From positions 1-7,421 of the forward strand of contig JAIOJO010000436.1 in NCBI GenBank assembly GCA_019911985.1: a stretch of 7,421 bases of DNA, in the 5' to 3' direction. The position numbers were made by a program, and so were the translations under genes. Under the pieces are notes generated by a model. The model made no database searches, was not told the origin of the DNA, and saw only the letters and a list, made by a program, of their open reading frames with translations. Each line of letters starts with the position of its first letter. Position 1 is the stretch's first letter. Source of the DNA: Sulfuricellaceae bacterium. GTDB lineage: Bacteria > Pseudomonadota > Gammaproteobacteria > Burkholderiales > UBA9220. This document shows positions 1-4,914 of the stretch, piece after piece.

Positions 1-15
1 CTATAACCCCATGTA

Positions 16-798
16 TCAATCAACTATTGAATCGTTCACCGAGGTCAGAATGCCGCGCAGGATGTTCACCTCCTCTTTTTCCAGGTGAGCCCGGTTGAAT
101 AAGCGGCGCAGGCGGGGCATCAGCTTCCGGGAATGGTGAGGATTGAGAAATTCGGTTCTGAGCAGGGTGCGCTCCAGATGCTCGTAGAAGCGCTCGACGT
201 CTTCGTTAAGCGCCAATTCCGGCGGCGCCAAAGCGGACGGCCGGTTTTCCGCCAGCATCGCCAAGCGCAATTCGTAAGCGACCAATTGCACGGCGGAGCC
301 GAGGTTGAGCGAGGAATAATCGGGGTTGGTCGGGATGCTCAAGAGCATGTGGCAGGACTCCAGCTCCTCATTGGTCAGCCCGGACATTTCGGTTCCGAAC
401 AGCAGCGCGACCTCCTGGCTTGCCGCCACCGCGGCCAGATCGGGCGCCGCTTGGCGCAGATAATGATGGTTCGGCGACAATCCCCGCCGCCGCGCGCTCA
501 GGCCCGCCACCAGCGCCGTGCCCGCCAAGGCTTCGGCCAGGCTGGAGCACACCTGGGCATGCTGCAAAATATCCAGCGCGCCGGTCGCGCGTGCGTCGGC
601 TTGGGGATCGGGAAAAAGCTTCGGATTGATCAGATACAGCCGCGACAAGCCCATCGTCTTGATAGCGCGCGCCGCTGCGCCGATATTGCCCGGATGGCTG
701 GTATGGCTAAGGACGACACGGACGCGGGCAAACGCATCGCTTGGGCAAGGAGAAGAATCGGCGAGCGGCGATGCTTCTTCCGCCTCTTCTTTATTCAC
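16..798 (-). CDS. trmJ: tRNA (cytidine/uridine-2'-O-)-methyltransferase TrmJ
   Basis: SPOUT-class methyltransferase. In E. coli TrmJ uses S-adenosylmethionine to 2'-O-methylate position 32 of several tRNAs in the cytoplasm. Counting from the GTG start (260 aa), the SPOUT domain spans about residues 24-175. It begins with SHTSHPGNIGAAARAIKTMG (31-50), carries the SARRRGL stretch (101-107) matching the arginine-rich SARSRTL of E. coli TrmJ, then FGTEMSGLTNEEL (134-146) and YSSLNLGSAVQL (161-172), which build the knotted cofactor site. The helical C-terminal extension (VERFYEHLERTLL, then RRLFNRAHLEKEEVNILRGIL, about 201-251) is typical of TrmJ. The start is uncertain: GTG at 798 gives a normal length but has no clear Shine-Dalgarno, while TTG at 831 (271 aa) follows AAGGAA with 7 nt spacing. 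Residues before about 24 are acidic and not part of the core fold. The gene diverges from suhB, as in E. coli. Function is secure by homology; the N-terminus is not. Confidence 0.95.
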   Translation of the reverse strand: MNKEEAEEASPLADSSPCPSDAFARVRVVLSHTSHPGNIGAAARAIKTMGLSRLYLINPKLFPDPQADARATGALDILQHAQVCSSLAEALAGTALVAGLSARRRGLSPNHHYLRQAAPDLAAVAASQEVALLFGTEMSGLTNEELESCHMLLSIPTNPDYSSLNLGSAVQLVAYELRLAMLAENRPSALAPPELALNEDVERFYEHLERTLLRTEFLNPHHSRKLMPRLRRLFNRAHLEKEEVNILRGILTSVNDSIVD

Positions 799-876
799 TC
801 GTGATTTATCAGTAGAATGGCGCTCTTGCAATTTCCCGTTCCTTAAGAATCCTATCGCGCACGGAAGGCCTGTCCC
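799..876. promoter_or_regulatory. trmJ/suhB divergent spacer with candidate promoter and SD sites
   Basis: Short divergent spacer that should carry promoters for both genes. On the plus strand, TAGAAT (813-818) is a five-of-six match to a sigma-70 -10 box, but no convincing -35 lies 16-18 nt upstream. The suhB Shine-Dalgarno is GGAAGG (863-868), 8 nt before its ATG. On the minus strand, AAGGAA (844-839) is a good Shine-Dalgarno placed 7 nt before a TTG at 831, a possible longer trmJ start. If that start is used, part of this spacer is coding. Promoter positions are guesses from hexamers only. Confidence 0.3.
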
Positions 877-1674
877 ATGCACCCCATGTTGAATATCGCG
901 GTTAAAGCCGCACGCCGCGCCGGCCAAATCATTAATCGCGGCGCACAGGACGTCGACCGTCTCACGATCCATAACAAAGGCGTCAACGATTTCGTCAGCG
1001 AAGTGGATCACATGGCCGAGAAAGCCATAATTGAAGTTCTGCTGGAGGCCTATCCGAACCACGCGATTCTAGCAGAAGAAAGCGGCATCAGCGGCGAATC
1101 CGAGTTCCAGTGGATCATCGACCCCCTCGACGGCACCACCAATTTCCTCCACGGATTTCCCCAATACGCCACCTCCATCGCGCTATTGCACAAGGGCATG
1201 CTATCCCATGGAGTGATCTACGATCCGGTACGCAACGACTTGTTCACCGCCTCGCGCGGCCAGGGCGCCTTCCTCAACGACCGCCGCATCCGCGTCAGCA
1301 AGCGGGTCAACCTGAAGGATGCGCTGATCGGCACCGGCTTCCCGTTCCGCGACTTCACCCATCTCGACGCCTATATGGGCATGCTCCGCGACATGGTGCA
1401 GACGACCGCCGGCGTGCGCCGCCCCGGCTCCGCCGCCTTGGACCTGGCCTATACCGCCGCCGGGCGTTTCGACGGTTTCTGGGAAATCGGCTTGTCCACC
1501 TGGGATATCGCCGCCGGTTGCCTATTGGTACAGGAGGCGGGCGGCCTGGTTAGCGATTTTTCCGGCAATGAAAACTACCTGAGCAGCGGCAATATAGTCG
1601 CCGGCACGCCGAAAATTTTCAGCCAATTATTGCAAACCTTGACCCCTCACTTGAGCGACAGCCTCAAGATTTAA
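877..1674 (+). CDS. suhB: Inositol-1-monophosphatase / Nus factor SuhB
   Basis: Mg2+-dependent inositol monophosphatase family protein of 265 aa, the usual length. In E. coli SuhB hydrolyses inositol phosphates in vitro, but its main cellular role is as part of the NusA/B/E/G antitermination complex on rRNA transcripts. The N-terminus MHPMLNIAVKAARRAG is nearly the same as E. coli SuhB. Metal-site motifs are all present: E67-E68 in LAEES, D82-P-L-D85-G-T-T in IIDPLDGTTNFLHG (80-93), and W209-D210 in WDIAAGC (209-215). The ATG is preceded by GGAAGG at 8 nt spacing. It is divergent from trmJ. Its last 11 bp overlap the 3' end of the convergent diguanylate cyclase gene, with no terminator between them. 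Nothing in the sequence shows which of the two activities matters here. Confidence 0.97.
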   Translation: MHPMLNIAVKAARRAGQIINRGAQDVDRLTIHNKGVNDFVSEVDHMAEKAIIEVLLEAYPNHAILAEESGISGESEFQWIIDPLDGTTNFLHGFPQYATSIALLHKGMLSHGVIYDPVRNDLFTASRGQGAFLNDRRIRVSKRVNLKDALIGTGFPFRDFTHLDAYMGMLRDMVQTTAGVRRPGSAALDLAYTAAGRFDGFWEIGLSTWDIAAGCLLVQEAGGLVSDFSGNENYLSSGNIVAGTPKIFSQLLQTLTPHLSDSLKI

Positions 1675-2608
1675 ACGCTCGCACGGTCTTCGGCACGACG
1701 GCATTGCGCCCGCCCTGTTTGGCCTCGTACAAGTACTTATCCGCGCGTTTCAACAACTCCTCGCCGGTGCTGGGATGGTCGCTGCTCCAGCACGCGACGC
1801 CTATGCTGCACGTGACCTCGCCCGGCGCAAGCGGGCCGAGTTTGCTGCCGCGCACCGCCGCCAAAATCCGCTGCGCGCTGGCAATCCCGCACTCCGCGCC
1901 GCAATGCGGAATCAGCACGACGAACTCCTCTCCGCCGTAGCGCACCAGCACATCGGAATCCCGCAACTGCGCCGCCACGACTTGGGCGAAGTCCTTGATC
2001 ACCTGATCGCCGCCCTCGTGCCCATGCCCATCGTTTACGCGCTTGAAATGGTCGATATCCAGCATCAGGCAAGCCAGGGAATGATCGTAGCGGTTGCACA
2101 GCTTGAGCTGCTGCACCAGCCACTCCCACAGGAACCGGCGGTTGTACAAGCCCGTCAAGGCATCGCGATTGCTGTCGGACTGCAGCTTCTGCGCGACTTC
2201 CAGCAGGGCCGACGAGCGGCTTACGCTTTCCGTCACATCCAGAATACTGAGCACGGCATAGACACGGCCGTCGTCGCCGGCCAGCGGGTTGACATAGGCC
2301 TGCTGCTGCATCAGCGAGGTGCCATGGCGCCCGCGGATAGCCGTGCGTATCGGGATGACGAATTGGTTGAGGGCTTGGGACAGCACTTGCGGCGAGCGGC
2401 GGGTAATGACTTGCCCTATCGCCCAGATCAAGCGAGGGCTATTGAAATGCGGAAATAAATCCTGCAGCGTCTTGCCTAGCGCGGACTCCTCCGAAATCGC
2501 GGTCTTTTCCGCCAGCCAGGCATTCCAACTGTGCACCCGGTAATACCCGTCCAGCACGGCAATGCCGATAGGCACCCGGTCCCGCACGCGCTCAGGCAAC
2601 CGAGGCAT
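1664..2608 (-). CDS. PAS-GGDEF diguanylate cyclase
   Basis: Probable cytoplasmic diguanylate cyclase (2 GTP to c-di-GMP), 314 aa. A PAS-type sensor domain occupies about residues 8-125 (VPIGIAVLDGYYRVHSWNAW at the start, VYAVLSILDVTES at the end). A short linking helix leads to a GGDEF domain at about 140-305. The cyclase signatures are DALTGLYNRRF (149-159), LDIDHFKRVND (183-193) with the metal aspartate, and active-site G225-G-E-E-F229. An RxxD inhibitory site (R216-D219) lies five residues before GGEEF, so product inhibition is expected. No membrane helix is visible. The ATG has AAAGG 7 nt upstream and lies inside the end of the CheC-like gene (17 nt overlap), which suggests translational coupling. 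The stop codon lies inside the end of convergent suhB. The PAS ligand cannot be read from the sequence. The catalytic site is intact, so an active enzyme is likely. Confidence 0.95.
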   Translation of the reverse strand: MPRLPERVRDRVPIGIAVLDGYYRVHSWNAWLAEKTAISEESALGKTLQDLFPHFNSPRLIWAIGQVITRRSPQVLSQALNQFVIPIRTAIRGRHGTSLMQQQAYVNPLAGDDGRVYAVLSILDVTESVSRSSALLEVAQKLQSDSNRDALTGLYNRRFLWEWLVQQLKLCNRYDHSLACLMLDIDHFKRVNDGHGHEGGDQVIKDFAQVVAAQLRDSDVLVRYGGEEFVVLIPHCGAECGIASAQRILAAVRGSKLGPLAPGEVTCSIGVACWSSDHPSTGEELLKRADKYLYEAKQGGRNAVVPKTVRAFKS

Positions 2609-3230
2609 CCAGCGACCTTTGCATTTCGGCTTTGAGGCCTTGCATCAAACTAGCCACCGACCTGACGCTCAACAGCAAAACCAGGCAGCCGCTCACATTC
2701 TGCTGCGATGCCCGCAACTGCGCCAGGATGATGATCACGCTCAAATCCCGCGGCTCGTGGCTACCCGCCTGGGCGGCGATCAGGTCTCCCAAGCGGTGCT
2801 CGCCGTAGGTCGGAACCGACAGCTCGATTTCGCCTCGAATCAAATCCGAGAATACCGAAATACCCGACGAAATGATGATGTTTCCGATCTCGGTCATGGC
2901 TTCGTGCTCGTAGGCGCGCAAATCGACGCCTGCCAATATCGGCACCGAGCCGATCAAGGCATTGACCAGTTTCCGCGTTCCGTCCAAATGGAACACCAGC
3001 ATGGCCGTCCCGTCCACCTGCCCGTTGAGCCGCTGCCAGACGCACGCCACATCCTCCTCGCCCGGCATGGCCAGCGCGGCAAGCACCTCTTCCACCGGGA
3101 CGATTTCGACCTTGGGCACGCCGATGCTGATCGTATCGTTCAGCAAAGAGGAAAGCTGGGTTGCGGCCCGATTCAAGCCGATATTGGTCAACTCGGTCAA
3201 GGAATTCCGTTCCAGCACGCTGAGCTCCAT
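2592..3230 (-). CDS. CheC-family CheY-phosphate phosphatase
   Basis: A 212-aa protein of the CheC/CheX/FliY phosphatase family, which removes the phosphate from CheY-type receiver domains. CheC proteins have two copies of the motif [D/S]xxxExxN followed 22 residues later by P. Both are visible: E13-x-x-N16 in LTELTNIGLN with P39, and E114-x-x-N117 in AMTEIGNIII with P140. Both N-to-P distances are exactly 23 positions. The usual D/S four residues before E is N9 in the first copy and E110 in the second, a mild departure. Length fits single-domain CheC (about 200 aa). No membrane segment or flagellar-switch extension is seen, which argues against FliY. It starts at an ATG that overlaps a leader ORF stop (TGATG), with GCGAGG about 8 nt upstream, and ends inside the start of the GGDEF gene. 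No receiver protein or chemoreceptor is encoded here, so its partner is unknown. Confidence 0.9.
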   Translation of the reverse strand: MELSVLERNSLTELTNIGLNRAATQLSSLLNDTISIGVPKVEIVPVEEVLAALAMPGEEDVACVWQRLNGQVDGTAMLVFHLDGTRKLVNALIGSVPILAGVDLRAYEHEAMTEIGNIIISSGISVFSDLIRGEIELSVPTYGEHRLGDLIAAQAGSHEPRDLSVIIILAQLRASQQNVSGCLVLLLSVRSVASLMQGLKAEMQRSLDASVA

Positions 3231-3340
3231 CAGGCTGGCCTCGCCGATCCCGGCCTGGAATTCTCAGTCCAAGGCGCTTTTTCGAAAGCAGGGAAAAACT
3301 CGGCAGCCCCCCTGCTGCCCGCAATGGGAATTGCAAACAT
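3230..3340 (-). CDS. Possible 36-aa leader ORF upstream of the CheC-like gene
   Basis: Small ORF (MFAIPIAGSRGAAEFF..., ending in SARPA) not recognised as any family. What supports it is its position. GGGAGG stands just before the ATG, although the spacing is short (4-5 nt), and the TGA stop overlaps the CheC-like ATG in a TGATG junction. This is a classic arrangement for translational coupling of a short upstream reading frame to the next gene. The frame differs from that of the CheC-like gene, so it is not an N-terminal extension. There is no signal peptide, membrane helix or amino-acid run suggesting attenuation. It could be a true small protein, a leader whose translation matters more than its product, or chance. 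Expression is unproven. Confidence 0.4.
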   Translation of the reverse strand: MFAIPIAGSRGAAEFFPAFEKAPWTENSRPGSARPA

Positions 3341-3589
3341 AGACCCTCCCGTCAAGTATTCACCCGGCAAGAGTAGCGGAGCTATATTACAAAATCACTA
3401 CATATATGGCTATGACGATTCTGAATACACTATAGGTAGTATAAATAGTATACCCCATTCCTTATCCGCCACACGCTGCGGACAGCGCACGGCGCATCGT
3501 TTAAAATTCGGCTTGCCCGCACATTAATGCCGCCGCGGGGATCGATGCGCTTATCGCCCGCCATCGTTTCGACTATCCAAGGAATTTTC
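3341..3589. promoter_or_regulatory. Divergent intergenic region with AT-rich core
   Basis: About 250 bp without a supported gene, between the minus-strand signalling operon and the plus-strand MBL gene. Positions roughly 3380-3455 are strikingly AT-rich in an otherwise GC-rich window, as expected for a shared promoter region. Minus-strand -10-like hexamers TATACT occur at 3452-3447 and 3443-3438, and a plus-strand TATAAA at 3440-3445. None has a convincing -35 box at the right distance, so activator-dependent or alternative-sigma promoters are possible. The MBL gene has AAGGA at 3579-3583 as its Shine-Dalgarno. No riboswitch or tRNA-like fold was recognised. Confidence 0.4.
3437..3452. repeat. 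Direct repeat TAGTATA x2, 9-bp period
   Basis: TAGTATA occurs at 3437-3443 and again at 3446-3452, separated by AA and preceded by a related TATAG at 3431-3435. It lies in the AT-rich core of the divergent intergenic region and coincides with the promoter-like hexamers there. It could be a protein-binding site or simply AT-rich promoter DNA. It is too short to prove a function. Confidence 0.35.
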
Positions 3590-4540
3590 ATGCATCGTTT
3601 CATCGTCTTTTTCATCCTGCTCCTGGCGGCCGGCGCCCCGGCACGGGCCTTTGAATTGCAGTCCCAGCAGGTCGTTCCCGGCGTTTACGCGCTGGTCGGC
3701 CCAAAGGAAGCACGCAGCTACGATAACTATGGCCTCAACGCCACGTTCGGCTTCGCAATCACGCCCACGGGCGTCGTGCTGATCGACTCGGGCTCCTCCC
3801 TCGCAGGCGCAAAAATCATCGCGGCGGCCATACGCAAAATAACGCCGCAACCGGTGCGCTGGGTTATCAACACGGGCAGCCAGGACCACCGTTGGCTCGG
3901 CAACGGCTATTTCGCCGGAAAGGGCGCGGAAATCATCGCCCTCAAACGCACCGTGGACACGCAGCGCGAAGTAGGCGAACAGTGGCTGGCGGCCCTCAAG
4001 CCAGTGCTCAAGGAGCACCTGGACGGCACGGTACCGCTTCACGCCGCCCACCCCATTGCCGCCGACCGCCGCGCATTCGAACTGGGCGGCCGTCATTTCG
4101 AGCTGATCTGGCTTGGGGACGCGCATTTTGCGGGGGATGCCGTGGTGTGGATGCCACGGGAAAAGCTGCTGTTCAGCGGCGACCTGATCTTCGTCGAGCG
4201 TATCTTGGGCGTACTGCCTTGGAGCCATGCCGCAAGCTGGCGCAAGGCATTTCATGCCATGGAAGGCTTGCGGCCCGAACATATCGTTCCCGGCCACGGG
4301 CATAGTTGCGACTTGGCGACAGCTCGGCGCGACACAGGCGATTACCTGGACTGGCTGGTGACCGAGGTGGGCCAGGCGGTGGCGGACTGGGAGCCAATCG
4401 AAACCGCCGTGGACAGACTGGCGGACGCGCCGAAGTTCAAGCACTTGGAGCTATACGACATGCTGCACCGCTCCAATCTCAACCGCACCTATGTGGAACT
4501 GGAACAACGCGAATTGCCACGGGCCGCCCCGGCGAAGTAA
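3590..4540 (+). CDS. Exported MBL-fold metallohydrolase lacking the HxH zinc motif
   Basis: A 316-aa metallo-beta-lactamase-fold protein with a Sec signal peptide (MHRFIVFFILLLAAGAPARA, predicted cleavage before F21), so probably periplasmic. The fold is seen from GVVLIDSG (61-68), the GDAHFAGDAVVWMPREKLLF segment (176-195), SGDLIF (196-201) and VPGHGHS (233-239). The first zinc motif, normally NTHxHxDH, reads N94-T-G-S-Q-D99-H100: both HxH histidines are absent and the loop is one residue shorter, while the D and H of the DH pair remain. H179, D198 and H236 are also kept. A single metal in the second site is therefore more likely than a dinuclear centre. The best start is ATG 3590 with AAGGA upstream; an in-frame ATG at 3527 would put the signal peptide internally. 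Substrate unknown. Relation to the exported MBL proteins of PQQ-dependent dehydrogenase systems is conceivable but unsupported by neighbours. Confidence 0.9.
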   Translation: MHRFIVFFILLLAAGAPARAFELQSQQVVPGVYALVGPKEARSYDNYGLNATFGFAITPTGVVLIDSGSSLAGAKIIAAAIRKITPQPVRWVINTGSQDHRWLGNGYFAGKGAEIIALKRTVDTQREVGEQWLAALKPVLKEHLDGTVPLHAAHPIAADRRAFELGGRHFELIWLGDAHFAGDAVVWMPREKLLFSGDLIFVERILGVLPWSHAASWRKAFHAMEGLRPEHIVPGHGHSCDLATARRDTGDYLDWLVTEVGQAVADWEPIETAVDRLADAPKFKHLELYDMLHRSNLNRTYVELEQRELPRAAPAK

Positions 4541-4559
4541 TAAACCCCCGCCCGCGGGG
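4538..4559 (-). terminator. Candidate rho-independent terminator
   Basis: Read on the minus strand, CCCCG-CGGG-CGGGG forms a 5-bp all-GC stem with a 4-nt loop, directly followed by GTTTATTA, a T-rich tail. It is placed to end transcription of the usp remnant (and possibly emrAB) before it runs antisense into the MBL gene. The T-rich tail overlaps the end of the MBL gene, at its TAATAAA stop region. On the plus strand no T-run follows the stem, so it is unlikely to end the MBL transcript efficiently. Confidence 0.5.
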
Positions 4560-4588
4560 CGAGACGGGCTAGGCCCTGCCGGCATCCG

Positions 4589-4839
4589 TCTGCCGCGCCA
4601 CCAACGGTCGATGGCCGAGCGCCGGTGATGGCCGATGACGACGAGGTCGTCGCCCGTTTCTTGGACGGCGGCAGCAATGGCCTCGACGGGCGGCTCGTCC
4701 ATCGTCAGGATGACCGTCGCCTCCATCCCGGCCCGGCGCAAGCGCACAAGCCCCTCCTCAAGAACGGCGCTGACGCGATTTCGAGGGCGTCCCGGCACTC
4801 GGCGCTGCCGTCGTAAGTAAAAACGATAGTCTGGAACAT
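4589..4839 (-). pseudogene. Universal stress protein (UspA-like) remnant
   Basis: Two pieces of one Usp-type protein lie in different frames. Piece one (4839-4771) is MFQTIVFTYDGSAECRDALE plus three residues, with the TYDGS nucleotide-site motif of UspA N-termini. Its ATG has a strong GAGGA Shine-Dalgarno, but that frame stops after 44 codons at 4705. Piece two (4768-4589) gives AVLEEGLVRLRRAGMEATVI, then DDLVVIGHHRRSAIDRWWRG, matching the helix and the glycine loop near the C-terminal end of Usp proteins. Only about 83 recognisable codons remain of a usual 140-150. The middle (roughly 50 codons) is missing at the frame junction, and the expected final strand (GS...PCxVLVV-type) is absent; the frame instead runs on antisense into the MBL gene. 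This indicates an internal deletion with frameshift plus 3' loss, not a single sequencing error. It lies 75 bp downstream of emrB on the same strand. Confidence 0.75.
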
Positions 4840-4914
4840 GCGAGTCTTCCTCTTCCTCGGGCGGCGTCAAAATCGTTGCGGCGGGTCTGCCGGGCACCGG
4901 CGCTTGCGCGGCCC

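Noticed and set aside
133..804. Plus-strand ORF opposite trmJ
   Set aside because: Antisense shadow of a conserved gene, arginine/glutamine-rich and with no domain.
799..1062. In-frame upstream extension of trmJ reaching across the suhB start
   Set aside because: It would overlap well-conserved suhB codons on the opposite strand, and the extra residues do not resemble TrmJ. Starts at 798 or 831 suffice.
3527..3589. Longer N-terminus for the MBL protein from an upstream ATG
   Set aside because: It would bury the signal peptide 21 residues inside, whereas ATG 3590 has AAGGA at good spacing.
3430..3615. 61-codon minus-strand ORF covering the divergent intergenic region
   Set aside because: It overlaps the MBL signal peptide antisense, ends in a tyrosine/leucine run coming from the AT-rich promoter DNA, and shows no family resemblance.
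4889..4901. Hairpin GCCGG-GCA-CCGGC after emrB as a terminator
   Set aside because: No T-rich tail follows on either strand, and the stem is short in GC-rich DNA.
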